In this document: positions 16,735-24,958 of the stretch, in pieces
How the letters are laid out: each line of letters starts with the position of its first letter
Position numbering within the stretch: the stretch's first letter is position 1
Source: an uncultured Coriobacteriales bacterium
GTDB taxonomy: Bacteria; Actinomycetota; Coriobacteriia; Coriobacteriales; UMGS124
Reading direction: 5' to 3'
Assembly (NCBI GenBank): GCA_934654475.1
Contig: CAKUFZ010000004.1
Location: forward strand, 56,138-120,137
DNA length: 64,000 bases
The notes under the pieces: model-generated
The model's database searches: none
What the model saw: only the letters and a program-made list of their open reading frames with translations
What the model was told of the DNA's origin: nothing
Made by a program: the position numbers and the translations under genes

Positions 16735-17121
16735 TTAGGCGTTCTGGGCCAGAGCGGCGCGAGCCTCAGCAACGGCGTTCTTGGCGATGGTGCACAGATC
16801 GGCGAAGGAGGCAGCGTCCTCGATGGCCATCTGGGAAAGGACCTTGCGGTCGAGCTCGATGCCAGCCAGCTTCAGGCCGTGCATGAACTGGGAGTAGCTG
16901 ATGCCATTGATGCGGCAGCCAGCGTTGATACGGGCAATCCAGAGCTTGCGGATCTCGCGCTTCTTCGTGCGACGATCGCGATACTGGTACATCAGGGAGT
17001 GACGTACCTGCTCCTTAGCCTTACGGTAGCAGCGCGAACGGGCACCGAAGTAGCCCTTGGCCATTTTAAGAGTGCGACGACGCTTCTTCTTAGCATTGAG
17101 AGAACGCTTAATGCGAGCCAT
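16735..17121 (-). CDS. rplT: Ribosomal protein bL20
   Basis: A 128-residue basic protein with the L20 start MARIKRSLNAKKKRRR and the blocks AKGYFGARSRCYRKAKEQV and LWIARINAGCR. It is an early 23S rRNA binder and in other bacteria represses its own operon by binding the leader. Last gene of infC-rpmI-rplT, 47 bases after rpmI. Length is slightly above the usual 117 because of an Ala-rich tail. Confidence 0.97.
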   Translation of the reverse strand: MARIKRSLNAKKKRRRTLKMAKGYFGARSRCYRKAKEQVRHSLMYQYRDRRTKKREIRKLWIARINAGCRINGISYSQFMHGLKLAGIELDRKVLSQMAIEDAASFADLCTIAKNAVAEARAALAQNA

Positions 17122-17168
17122 AGTTAGTCACTCCTTGTGACGAGGGAACGATAAGGAAAAAATCGGCC

Positions 17169-17366
17169 TTAGTGATCGAGAACCGACTTGACGTACTTGC
17201 ACTTCTCGGTCTTGTCCAGAGCGACCTGGCCGCGCAGCTGACGCTTACGCTTGGCGGTCTTCTTGGTCAGGATGTGGCGCTTGTTGCGCTGCACGTGCAT
17301 GAGCTTGCCGGTGCCAGTCTTACGGAAGCGCTTGGCGACCGTCTTGTCGGTCTTCATCTTAGGCAT
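17169..17366 (-). CDS. rpmI: Ribosomal protein bL35
   Basis: A 65-residue basic protein, MPKMKTDKTVAKRFRKTGTG, with KRHILTKKTAKRKRQLRG typical of L35. The ATG at 17366 follows GGAGAACTTCA; the longer in-frame start at 17399 would add 11 residues foreign to the family. Confidence 0.97.
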   Translation of the reverse strand: MPKMKTDKTVAKRFRKTGTGKLMHVQRNKRHILTKKTAKRKRQLRGQVALDKTEKCKYVKSVLDH

Positions 17367-17427
17367 TGAAGTTCTCCTTATATTCTCGTACCCGGACACG
17401 GCGCGTCCAGGTTGGTACCAATGGGAA

Positions 17428-17985
17428 TTACTGCTCCTGCTCGGCGGGCTTTGCAGCAGGCTTGGTGCTGGGGCGAAGGGGTGCCACCATCATGTGCATG
17501 TTGCGGCCCTCAAGCTTCGGGGGAACCTCCACCGTGCACACGTCCTTCAGGTCCTCAGCAAGCTTCTCGAGCATGTTGAGGCCGATCTCGGGGTGAGCCA
17601 TCTCACGACCGCGGAACATGATCGTGATCTTGACCTTGGCACCGCCTGCAAGGAAGCGCTCGACGTGACGCTTCTTGGTCTCGTAGTCGCCCGTGTCGAT
17701 CTTCGGGCGGAACTTCATCTCTTTGACATCGACCTTGGCCTGGTTCTTACGGGCGGCCTTGGCCTTGATCTCCTGCTCGTACTTGTACTTGCCGTAGTTC
17801 ATGACACGGCACACAGGCGGTTCAGAGTTGGGGGAAATCTCGACAAGGTCGAGGCCCTGGTCATCTGCCACGCGCTGGGCATCGCGAATAGCAAAGATAC
17901 CGAGCTGACTTCCGTCAACGCCGATCAAACGGCACGTCGCACAACGGATCTCTTCGTTGATGCGAGGCTCATCGGACTTAGCTAT
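17428..17985 (-). CDS. infC: Translation initiation factor IF-3, apparent AUA start
   Basis: A 185-residue IF-3: N domain with RINEEIRCATCRLIGVDG and VCRVMNYGKYKYEQ, then the C domain with FRPKIDTGDYETK and VKITIMFRGREMAHPE. The family usually begins M(A)KSDEPRINEEI; here the matching codon is ATA at 17985-17983, eight bases after AAGGAGG. No ATG, GTG or TTG with usable spacing exists; the GTG just upstream lies inside the ribosome site. IF-3 rejects non-standard start codons and in E. coli uses an AUU start for autoregulation, so an AUA start would serve the same purpose here. A Pro/Ala/Glu tail ends the protein. Confidence 0.93.
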   Translation of the reverse strand: MAKSDEPRINEEIRCATCRLIGVDGSQLGIFAIRDAQRVADDQGLDLVEISPNSEPPVCRVMNYGKYKYEQEIKAKAARKNQAKVDVKEMKFRPKIDTGDYETKKRHVERFLAGGAKVKITIMFRGREMAHPEIGLNMLEKLAEDLKDVCTVEVPPKLEGRNMHMMVAPLRPSTKPAAKPAEQEQ

Positions 17986-18028
17986 GCGAAACACCTCCTT
18001 CGAATCCCGCAGTGCGGGAGGACTGAAC

Positions 18029-18066
18029 AAAAAAAATCCCGGGTGCCTTCTGGAAGACGCCCGGGA
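18029..18066 (-). promoter_or_regulatory. Leader attenuator of the infC operon
   Basis: A terminator-shaped hairpin in the leader: leftward CCCGGGCGTC, 9-nt loop, GCACCCGGG, then ATTTTTTTT. It lies 43 bases before the infC start and about 120 bases after the predicted transcription start. CCTCC just after the T-run could also pair with the GGAGG ribosome site. This resembles L20/IF-3 leader attenuation systems of other bacteria; the ligand is inferred. Confidence 0.75.
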
Positions 18067-18192
18067 GAATACGATAGCAACAACCGAAATGGCTGAGATT
18101 ATCATGTTCAACCAGACAGCAACCTTTACGGCGCCGCAAGGTGGGGCTCATTGCCCGCTTGCAACTTTGTCAGGGACGACAAAGCCTGGTGC

Positions 18193-18221
18193 ATATTACG
18201 CGCCTTCTTGCTTCAGTGCAA
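18193..18221 (-). promoter_or_regulatory. Promoter of infC-rpmI-rplT
   Basis: Leftward TTGCAC (18221-18216), 17-bp spacer, TAATAT (18198-18193). The leader would be about 200 bases long. It contains a CTTTGTC/GACAAAG stem near 18165-18185. Confidence 0.7.
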
Positions 18222-18384
18222 GAGCGCTCGCTCAAACGCACCGCATCTCGACAAACTACCCACATGGGTACTGCATGGGGCACCCGTGTTGACACCAGTG
18301 GAGTGACCGGGGAGTCGCACGCCACCCGGGCAACCTCCCGTAAGGGGACCACGCGTTGGTGCCGGCGGAGTGACGAGGCAACCC

Positions 18385-19746
18385 TTACTTGCCAGGCACC
18401 CACTGGGCAGCGGGGCTTGCGGCAAAATCGGCCTCAGCTTGGGCATCGAGCTGCTCCAGGGTCTCAAAGATCGGCTTGCTCGTGACCGGGGAGATCTCGG
18501 CGCCCTCAAAGCCCAGCGTCGCAAAGTAGTCGGCCGGGGTCTCAGCGCGGCGGATGAGCTTGTGGGAGCCGTCCTCGCACAGAAGGACTTCTGCCGAGCG
18601 AAGCTTGCCGTTGTAGTTGTAGCCCATGGCATGGCCGTGGGCACCTGCGGTGTGGATGAAGAGGTAGTCGCCCATATCGATCTTGGGAAGCGCACGGTCA
18701 ACGGCGAACTTGTCGCAGTTCTCGCACAGGCCGCCCACAACGTCGTAGACGTGGTCGCAGGGCGCGTCCTCCTTGCCAAGCACGCTCACGTGGTGATAGG
18801 CGCCGTAGATGGCAGGGCGCATGAGGTTGGCGGCGCAGGCGTCCACGCCGATATATTCCTTGTAGATATGCTTCTCATGGATGGCCTGAGTGATGAGGGC
18901 GCCGAAGGGTGCGAGCATGAAACGACCCATCTCGGTGAGGATGGCGACATCTCCCATGCCGGCAGGCACCAGGATGCGGTCGTAGGCCTCATGGACGCCC
19001 TCGCCGATGACGGCGATGTCGTTGCAAGGCTGCTCGGGGCGGTAGTCCACACCCACGCCGCCCGACAGGTTGACGTAGCCGATGTGCACGTCGGCAGCCT
19101 TCGCCACGCGCACGGCAAGCTCGAAGAGCTCGGCGGCAAGCGCGGGGTAATAGGCGTTGGTCACGGTGTTGGAGGCGAGAAACGCGTGAATGCCGAAGTT
19201 CTTGGCGCCCATGGCCTTCAGGCGACGGAAGGCCTCGATCATATCGGCCTCGCCCATGCCGTACTTGGAGTCGCCCGGGTTGTCCATGATGTCGTTGCCC
19301 AGCTCGTAGACACCGCCGGGGTTGTAGCGGCAGAAGACGGTCTCGGGAACCTCGGCCACCTGCTCGAGGAAGTCCACCATGGTGATGTCGTCGAGGTTGA
19401 TGAGGGCGCCGAGCTTTGCCGCCTCGTACATGTCGAGCGCGGGGGTCTCGTTGGAGGAGAACATGATCTCGTGGCCCTCGAAGCCACAGGCCTGGGAGAG
19501 CAGAAGCTCGGTGTAGCTGGAGCAGTCCACACCGCAGCCCTCCTCGTGCAGGATGCGCAGCAGCGTGGGGTTGGGAGTCGCCTTTACGGCAAAGTGCTCC
19601 TTGAACCCAGGGTTCCAGGCAAAGGCAGCGTTGACGGCACGGGCGCGCTCGCGAATGCCGGCCTCGTCATAGAGATGGAACGGCGTGGGGATGTCTGCGG
19701 CGATTTCCTTGACCTGTGCAAGGGTCGCAAAGGGCTTCTTTTCCAT
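18385..19746 (-). CDS. lysA: Diaminopimelate decarboxylase
   Basis: A 453-residue PLP enzyme for the last step of lysine synthesis. PLP lysine in HFAVKATPNP, then GVDCSSYTEL, NLSGGVGVDYRP, EMGRFMLAPFG, the catalytic Cys in GGLCENCDKF and HTAGAHGHAMGYNYN. It belongs to the longer LysA branch in which EPGR is EMGR. The ATG at 19746 is followed by a run typical of the family; longer in-frame readings pass through the tRNA-Leu gene and are rejected. Monocistronic as far as visible, divergent from tRNA-Leu. Its presence shows that the related enzyme at 3511-4695 has another job. Confidence 0.93.
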   Translation of the reverse strand: MEKKPFATLAQVKEIAADIPTPFHLYDEAGIRERARAVNAAFAWNPGFKEHFAVKATPNPTLLRILHEEGCGVDCSSYTELLLSQACGFEGHEIMFSSNETPALDMYEAAKLGALINLDDITMVDFLEQVAEVPETVFCRYNPGGVYELGNDIMDNPGDSKYGMGEADMIEAFRRLKAMGAKNFGIHAFLASNTVTNAYYPALAAELFELAVRVAKAADVHIGYVNLSGGVGVDYRPEQPCNDIAVIGEGVHEAYDRILVPAGMGDVAILTEMGRFMLAPFGALITQAIHEKHIYKEYIGVDACAANLMRPAIYGAYHHVSVLGKEDAPCDHVYDVVGGLCENCDKFAVDRALPKIDMGDYLFIHTAGAHGHAMGYNYNGKLRSAEVLLCEDGSHKLIRRAETPADYFATLGFEGAEISPVTSKPIFETLEQLDAQAEADFAASPAAQWVPGK

Positions 19747-19877
19747 GGGATGCCTTTCATGACGTGAGACTGACGACAAGAGACTACGGTACATGCGTTT
19801 CGTTCGTGTTGAGAGCCTAAGTTTCTTCATCTTGGCTTCATCAACGACGCCAACGTTGTGGTATCCTTTGCCACCAA

Positions 19878-19961
19878 GCCCGAGTGGCGGAATGGCAGAC
19901 GCGGAGGTCTCAAAAACCTTTGTCGCAAGACGTGTGAGTTCGAGTCTCACCTCGGGCACCA
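19878..19961 (+). tRNA. tRNA-Leu (CAA)
   Basis: An 84-nt class II tRNA with encoded CCA. Acceptor GCCCGAG pairs with CTCGGGC. Anticodon stem GAGGT/ACCTT holds loop CTCAAAA, anticodon CAA (codon TTG). A short variable arm with GTCGCAAGAC follows, then T arm GTGAGTTCGAGTCTCAC. Confidence 0.96.
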
Positions 19962-19975
19962 TTCCAAGATTGATT

Positions 19976-20017
19976 GCAGGCCGGTCGCCCAAGAGGTGGC
20001 CGGTCTGCTTTCGTTTT
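19976..20017 (+). terminator. Terminator of tRNA-Leu
   Basis: Imperfect stem GCAGGCCGGTC / GGCCGGTCTGC with an AAGA-containing loop, then TTTCGTTTT, 15 bases after the tRNA. Confidence 0.8.
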
Positions 20018-20202
20018 GGGCATTCGGCACCAAGATCTCCGCCGGACGAACAAGAGATTGAACTTTTGCCCAACACGCGATTGCACATGCCCACAATCGC
20101 GCATCTTGCAGACTGCGGACTTGTTGCCCTGGCACAAAGCGACAAACGTGCAATCGAAGCATCGCAAACTGACCAACAACGCAATTATTTACCCCTAAAC
20201 GC

Positions 20203-20233
20203 AAAAAGGCCGAACGGTTTTACCCGTCCGACC
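20203..20233 (-). terminator. Terminator of tRNA-Phe
   Basis: Leftward stem GGTCGGACGG / CCGTTCGGCC (two wobble pairs), loop of about 6, then five T, 13 bases after the tRNA. Confidence 0.8.
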
Positions 20234-20245
20234 TCGTTGTTTGCA

Positions 20246-20321
<76 letters not shown>

Positions 20322-20336
20322 GCAAGTGCAGAGATA

Positions 20337-20366
20337 ACTATACGTCCGTTTATAGGGTGGCGTCAA
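20337..20366 (-). promoter_or_regulatory. Promoter of tRNA-Phe
   Basis: Leftward TTGACG (20366-20361), 18-bp spacer, TATAGT (20342-20337), 15 bases before the tRNA. Just upstream, CAAGTTG at 20387-20393 is inverted at 20398-20404 and may help end the Tad operon transcript. Confidence 0.7.
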
Positions 20367-20423
20367 GAACAATTTTGAAAAGATTTCAAGTTGTGTTCAA
20401 CTTGTGTATATGCCCTGGAGAGC

Positions 20424-20789
20424 TCAGGCGTGCAGGCGCACCGTCTCACCCACGGCAAGCCATGGGGAGCCATCGCTGGGGCGCTCCAGCACGCACACCG
20501 CCTGGGGGCTGCTGAGCACGCGGCACGATGTCAACCTTCGGCGCGACGCGACGACGATGCCGCATTCGTCCAGGAAGGCAACGTCTATGGGATAGGCCAT
20601 GCCGAAGGTGTGAATCGAGGCGCACGGGTCAAGGCAGATCACACCGCCCCCAAGGCAGTCGCGACCGCTGCCGAGCAAGCCCTTGAGCCGCGCCCAAAAC
20701 GAACGGGCATGCAGGCAAGGCACGGTGCGACCGTCGGGAAGGTCGGCGACGACGAGATCGGTTGCAGGCAACTGGGCAAATGAGGGCAT
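20424..20789 (-). CDS. DUF192-family protein at the end of the Tad operon
   Basis: A 121-residue protein. The family pattern is clear: ARSFWARLKGLLGS, then CLDPCASIHTFGMAYPIDVAFLD, then the closing WLAVGETVRLHA. DUF192 proteins are small beta-rich domains of unknown biochemical role, often found near pilus genes. I use the ATG at 20789; the frame stays open upstream to 21020, but that part overlaps the TadE-like gene and does not look like protein. It is 41 bases after the TadE-like gene and probably cotranscribed. Confidence 0.75.
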   Translation of the reverse strand: MPSFAQLPATDLVVADLPDGRTVPCLHARSFWARLKGLLGSGRDCLGGGVICLDPCASIHTFGMAYPIDVAFLDECGIVVASRRRLTSCRVLSSPQAVCVLERPSDGSPWLAVGETVRLHA

Positions 20790-20830
20790 CGTTTTCCTCG
20801 CAAATCGTTGCGACGGCTCCGCGCGCCGCG

Positions 20831-21304
20831 TCAAAACAAGACGCCCGAGCGGTAGCGGTCGACAGTCAGTGACTTCGTGTGCGTGAGCTGAGCAGGAATG
20901 CCAGCCTCGACTCCGGCGACCGTAAGGGCCGAAGGCCAAGGCTCGTACCGCATCGTGCACTCGTAACGCGTGAGATGGGGCGCCATGGTGAACCCCGCCC
21001 CGCTGGACACATCGTCCCACAGGCTATGGGCGACAACCGTGACGCTCACGCCACGCAGGTCAGACATCGCCTCTTGCAGCGCCTGCGTCACGGCATGCTC
21101 CTGGGTGCCGCCCTCCCCTCCCGCCGGCGACACCGCAAGCGCCACCACAATGTCGGGGACCAGGCGGTCAAACCGCGCACACGCCTCCATGAACCACATG
21201 AGGTTCACCGCAACGATGGCCACGACAATCATGACGGGCGCAACGACAGCCATCTCCACCACCATCTGCCCGTTCTCGTCCGAGAAGACCCTCGCGGCTC
21301 TCAT
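20831..21304 (-). CDS. TadE-like pseudopilin
   Basis: A 157-residue protein with a class III prepilin-type N-terminus: ENG then QMVVEMAVVAPVMIVV, with Glu at +5 after the presumed cleavage site. One membrane segment and a C-terminal domain without recognised motif. The ATG at 21304 overlaps the stop of the TadG-like gene (ATGA). TadE proteins are minor pilins processed by the Tad prepilin peptidase, which is not in this window. Confidence 0.78.
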   Translation of the reverse strand: MRAARVFSDENGQMVVEMAVVAPVMIVVAIVAVNLMWFMEACARFDRLVPDIVVALAVSPAGGEGGTQEHAVTQALQEAMSDLRGVSVTVVAHSLWDDVSSGAGFTMAPHLTRYECTMRYEPWPSALTVAGVEAGIPAQLTHTKSLTVDRYRSGVLF

Positions 21305-23382
21305 GCGGCACCCGCCAACCATGACAAGTCGATGGTGAGGTCGCGCACGTTGCCCGTTCCTGGAATCTCAAGCTGACCGAGCGTGATGCTGCCCTGGCCG
21401 TCATATGAGATGGCGCCGCCGGTAAGCTCCGAAAGCAGCCCCGCTGGGCCCGCCTGGCCGCTCATAGACGACAGAATCGAATGAATGGCGTTGTACCAGG
21501 CGCCGCCCGCCTCGCCCAGGATATTGGAGCTGTTGGTAAGCACCGGCTTCTTGGCCGACATGTCAGCAGGCTTTATCGCCAAGAGGTCGACGGCATCGGT
21601 GAGAGCGTCCTTAAGCCACGACGAGATGCCGCCCATTCCCCATGACGAGAGCGTCTGGAACGACGTCTTCATCGCACCGGACAAGGCGTCGTAGCCGTTG
21701 CCGTATGCCACAAGCACATTGCCCCACACCGTGAGCACCGAGTCGAGCACCCCCGAGACCCCCGAACCGGCGCCGTCCTCAACCACGAGTGCGTCGAAGA
21801 AATTCGCCAGGATGTTGTTGCCGCTCTGCGCCTTGTCGGGGGCAAGGACCGCCGCCGACAAGGCGGCGCGGGAGGGAATCGCGACGCCTTCGTCGAAAAG
21901 GGCAAGCAGCGATGCGGGACTCGCATGGGAGACAGGGTCGACGCAGACGCAGATGCACCCTTTGGCACCGGGCGGATTGAGCGTGACGCGTGTGGCCGCG
22001 ACCTGTTTGAGCGCGTCTCTGAAGAGCTCGGAGGACCTCTCCCCTTCTTGGCGGGCGAGCTCGAACTTCTCGTTGGCCGCTTCCTTCGCAGCCTGGTAGG
22101 CGTGCGACTCTTCGACAACAATCTTCCAGTAATACTCGAACCCGTTGTCGATGGAAGTCGAAGCGGCAGGAACCCGGCCAAGCGTCGAGGCGCTGAAGGA
22201 GCAGGCAGGGCAAACGACGAAAGAGCCCGCCTCGAGCTGAGCTAGGCTGCCCGTGCCGGCCGAAGATCCCACAGCTCCAGGACATCCCGCAAACGCATGT
22301 ATGCGGGTCGTCGAGCCCTCGCGGCTCAGCGGCCATATAGCCTGGGTGTACAGGCTCGTGGTGCGCATCTCTGCCGTGTTGCGGGGCAAGGCATGCAGGT
22401 CGCACACGACGCTGCCGTCGGCATTGCGCACAAAGATGGAGGAAGAAACCTGCTCATAGGCGTACGCATAGAAAACACGGCGGGCCTGAGAACGGGCTCG
22501 CTCCTCGACACTTGCGGACTCGGGGGCCTCAATGGCTGCGCGCTGGGCGTAATAGGCGCTGGCACGGCGTATGGCAACGCCGAAGTCCCAGCCGGCGGTG
22601 GAAGGATAGGTGGGGTTCTGTGAGCCGGCAAGGCCCGCCAGGGTCGAGGCGCGCTCACGCATGCTCACCGCTCCCCCGCAGTCCGCCATCCACGCACGCT
22701 CGAGCGCGTCGGCGGCGTCCTGCTCGTCTTGCGCCGCCTGCTTGGAGAGCTCGTCGACCCGCTCGCCGGACTTCTCAAGCTCCTCGGCGCTCGCCTGGGC
22801 GTCGTCGAACTCAAGATCGCCAAAATCGCTCGAACCCTGCACGGGATAGGGCAGCGCAAAGCCGAAATAGGAACCCTCAGAAGATGCATTTGCCCTGATA
22901 ACGGCCGCAGAATTGGCAAACACCACATAAGGGACGACGCTTTCGAGCTTCTGCAGGCCGGCCGCACAGGACCGAGAGAGCTTGCTGCGAGCGGAAAAGA
23001 CGCTCGACGCGGCGTTGAGCACAGGCGGCCCCGCCGCATCGACCACGGGGATGGCGGAAAGCACGAGACCGACCGCCATGGTGAGCAGCCCGATGAGGCC
23101 CATGCTGAGCACGAGCGCGTCGAGAATCTGGGCGATGGTGGCATACGCTGCGACGACGTTGGCCCCGGCAAGCGCCCCGGCGTCGGCGACCACCTGGACG
23201 TCGGCCGCACGCGACGAGGCCCACTGGACGTTTGCCAGGGAAAAGACAAGCGCAAGCGACACGAGAATCGCAACGGCGGAAGCGACCGTCGTGGATCCCC
23301 GCTCGTCGCAGAAAAGCCCGATGCCCGCCTCGCAGGGCCGCCCGGCCTCCCTATGCGCTGTCCCATATCGACGTCCAATCAC
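21301..23382 (-). CDS. TadG-like pilus-associated protein
   Basis: A 693-residue protein, the largest of the operon. After about 28 residues, DERGSTTVASAVAILVS begins a membrane segment like that of TadE/TadG, but Glu+5 is replaced by Ala, so it is probably not processed as a pilin. A second long hydrophobic segment lies near residues 90-118. The outer part is mixed helix and Ala/Ser-rich, with Cys pairs in VVCPACSF and KGCICVCVD. GTG at 23382 with GGGAG seven bases upstream is used; it overlaps the preceding gene by 32 bases. TadG proteins are thought to link the pilus machine to the envelope. Confidence 0.7.
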   Translation of the reverse strand: MIGRRYGTAHREAGRPCEAGIGLFCDERGSTTVASAVAILVSLALVFSLANVQWASSRAADVQVVADAGALAGANVVAAYATIAQILDALVLSMGLIGLLTMAVGLVLSAIPVVDAAGPPVLNAASSVFSARSKLSRSCAAGLQKLESVVPYVVFANSAAVIRANASSEGSYFGFALPYPVQGSSDFGDLEFDDAQASAEELEKSGERVDELSKQAAQDEQDAADALERAWMADCGGAVSMRERASTLAGLAGSQNPTYPSTAGWDFGVAIRRASAYYAQRAAIEAPESASVEERARSQARRVFYAYAYEQVSSSIFVRNADGSVVCDLHALPRNTAEMRTTSLYTQAIWPLSREGSTTRIHAFAGCPGAVGSSAGTGSLAQLEAGSFVVCPACSFSASTLGRVPAASTSIDNGFEYYWKIVVEESHAYQAAKEAANEKFELARQEGERSSELFRDALKQVAATRVTLNPPGAKGCICVCVDPVSHASPASLLALFDEGVAIPSRAALSAAVLAPDKAQSGNNILANFFDALVVEDGAGSGVSGVLDSVLTVWGNVLVAYGNGYDALSGAMKTSFQTLSSWGMGGISSWLKDALTDAVDLLAIKPADMSAKKPVLTNSSNILGEAGGAWYNAIHSILSSMSGQAGPAGLLSELTGGAISYDGQGSITLGQLEIPGTGNVRDLTIDLSWLAGAA

Positions 23383-23869
23383 TGTATCTCCCTTCCACCC
23401 AGCCGGGTCGCGAGCAACGAGTGACGCTGACTTTGAGCTCGACGTTTCCTACCTGGTCGGCAGGCCCCAACAGGGAAGCCACGACCCCCACGAGCGGCAG
23501 GGGCCGGGCATGCCCCACAATCTGCACGCCCACCTCGTCACTTTCGGCGTTGCCTTGAAGCTCCACCTGCCAATCTCCCGTAAGAAAGACGTCCGCCTGC
23601 GGCACGGCCGACAAACGACGGCGGACATACTGCTCGCAGGCAGCATCGTCGGTGTCGCCCGTTGCCGTGGCAAGAAGACGACACCCCTCAGCGGCAGCCG
23701 ACTGCATGACGCATCGCGTGTACAGAAGGCACATCGGCTGCACGAGAAGCGCCAGGCACACCATGAGCACAGGCAGAAGAAGAGCCGCCTCCACGCTGGC
23801 CTGGCCCGAGCCCTCAGAACAGAAAGACCTCGCTGAGCGCCGCAATTGGGTCAGAGCCGCCCGTGGCAT
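23351..23869 (-). CDS. TadE-like pseudopilin
   Basis: A 172-residue reading with a prepilin-type site SEGSG then QASVEAALLLPVLMVC, Glu at +5. One membrane segment, then a small domain ending near SVTRCSRPGW. The start is uncertain: ATG at 23869 has no ribosome site, and a TTG at 23845 would also work. The frame stays open to a well-placed ATG at 24004 with AAGGAGG, but the extra residues are Arg/Ser/Trp/Pro-rich and look like an antisense-type shadow of the neighbour. It overlaps the small pilin gene by about 55 bases. Confidence 0.72.
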   Translation of the reverse strand: MPRAALTQLRRSARSFCSEGSGQASVEAALLLPVLMVCLALLVQPMCLLYTRCVMQSAAAEGCRLLATATGDTDDAACEQYVRRRLSAVPQADVFLTGDWQVELQGNAESDEVGVQIVGHARPLPLVGVVASLLGPADQVGNVELKVSVTRCSRPGWVEGRYSDWTSIWDSA

Positions 23870-24044
23870 GGGAGAGGGCCTGCAAAGCGAGCCTGCCGAA
23901 CACACCCCGCTTGGCAGCCGCAAGAAGGCTCGCGAGCCCCACGACCACGGCGGCGACGCCGATAAGGACCGCCAAGTACTCCACGGTCGACTGGCCCGCC
24001 TCATCGCACGCCCTCCTTTCAAGCCTGGCCCTCGGCGCCTTCAA
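23814..24044 (-). CDS. Small Flp-type pilin or pseudopilin
   Basis: About 76 residues. A positively charged leader (RARLERRACDEAG) precedes QSTVEYLAVLIGVAAVVVGLA, a classic Flp motif with Glu+5 and Tyr+6. The remainder is short and ends in SEVFLF. The start is unclear: TTG at 24044 (AGGAAG just upstream) or ATG at 24089, both overlapping the preceding gene. A strong AAGGAGG plus ATG at 24004 lies in a different frame. The translation of residues 30-90 is so typical that the gene is likely real even though its start is not settled. Confidence 0.65.
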   Translation of the reverse strand: MKAPRARLERRACDEAGQSTVEYLAVLIGVAAVVVGLASLLAAAKRGVFGRLALQALSHATGGSDPIAALSEVFLF

Positions 24045-24618
24045 TCGCTTCCTGACCCAACCGCATGACGCTGACAAGACACGGCCCATTTTGCGAATGC
24101 GACCCCACATAGGCCTCCTCCCCGCCTTGGTCCTGCACGACGACAACCTCGACCCATGACGGGCCCGACACGGCACAAGCCCAGACGTTTCCAAGAAAGT
24201 CCAGGTAGCCACCGTAGTGAAGAGCGATGTCGCCTTGTTCCTCATATGTCTGGAGCACCTGCGCCGCCATGTCGGGCAAGCTGAGCGCCACCTCCCAGCT
24301 TGCCCGTACGCCCAAAGGGCTCCTGGCATAGGAGGTAGGACCCGCCTCAATGTCGGCGCATGGGGGAAACACTGTGGGGAGGGGTCCCGCAGGGACCACG
24401 ACAATCGGCCGCTCATCCCCCTGTTCCACCGCCTGCCCCTCGGTGCTCCGAGCGGACGGCACCGCCGAATCATCGACGGGCCGAGGAAAGAGCACGCTGG
24501 CGACGGCAAGGACCACCGCACCGACGACAAGGACGACACCGACCACGGCCGCCTTATGCGACCGACCCCCACCTGAAGAAGGCTCCTGCCCCTGCTCCCG
24601 ACGGGCAAACACAGGCAT
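24019..24618 (-). CDS. Unknown membrane-anchored protein of the Tad operon
   Basis: A 199-residue protein that I do not recognise. A cytoplasmic Arg/Gly/Ser-rich start is followed by one membrane segment (about residues 23-45, AAVVGVVLVVGAVVLAVA) and an external domain of about 150 residues with Tyr, Gly and Trp (YGGYLDFLGNVWACAV). The ATG at 24618 shares a base with the stop of the Flp pilin gene (TAATG), so it is coupled. Its place between two pilin genes suggests an accessory pilus or assembly protein. Confidence 0.65.
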   Translation of the reverse strand: MPVFARREQGQEPSSGGGRSHKAAVVGVVLVVGAVVLAVASVLFPRPVDDSAVPSARSTEGQAVEQGDERPIVVVPAGPLPTVFPPCADIEAGPTSYARSPLGVRASWEVALSLPDMAAQVLQTYEEQGDIALHYGGYLDFLGNVWACAVSGPSWVEVVVVQDQGGEEAYVGSHSQNGPCLVSVMRLGQEAIEGAEGQA

Positions 24619-24896
24619 TACAAGCCGTTGATGGCGCTTGCGATGGAGTCCCACAGGCTCTGGATGCGACCCCTGAACGCGACGATTGCCACAATCGCGA
24701 TGACGACAAGCACTCCCACAAGGATGGCGTACTCCGTGGTTCCTTGGCCACGCTCCTCATCGCGCAACGTGCGCAAACCCCGACATGCAGCGGCCCCGAC
24801 CCGCAAGGCCGCGGCGTGCACCCGCGCCAAAACAGCCGACCTGCCCTGCGTCAGAGCCTGGCACATCGCACCCATCCGCTCATACTTCTCCAACAT
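24618..24896 (-). CDS. Flp-type major pilin candidate
   Basis: A 92-residue prepilin. The site is DEERG then QGTTEYAILVGVLVVIAIVAIVAF, with Glu+5 and Tyr+6 as in Flp pilins, giving a mature protein of about 43 residues ending SIASAINGL. The leader is unusually long, about 49 residues, where most Flp leaders have 10-20. The ATG at 24896 has AAGGAG eight bases upstream, so the long leader seems genuine. It directly follows tadC. Confidence 0.82.
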   Translation of the reverse strand: MLEKYERMGAMCQALTQGRSAVLARVHAAALRVGAAACRGLRTLRDEERGQGTTEYAILVGVLVVIAIVAIVAFRGRIQSLWDSIASAINGL

Positions 24897-24958
24897 GACG
24901 CACGCTCCTTTCCGGTGCCGACAGTGCGGCACCGCTTGATGTATCAGTACCGAGGGCC

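Noticed and set aside
18286..18384. Partial repeat GTTG..CC.G.GGAGTGAC near lysA end.
   Set aside because: Two weakly similar copies only; not enough to call an element.
19747..20184. N-terminal extension of the lysA frame.
   Set aside because: It passes through the tRNA-Leu gene; the family start matches 19746.
23870..24004. ATG at 24004 with AAGGAGG as start of the TadE-like gene.
   Set aside because: The first 45 residues are Arg/Trp/Ser/Pro-rich and mirror the pilin gene in another frame. Kept only as an open question in the findings.
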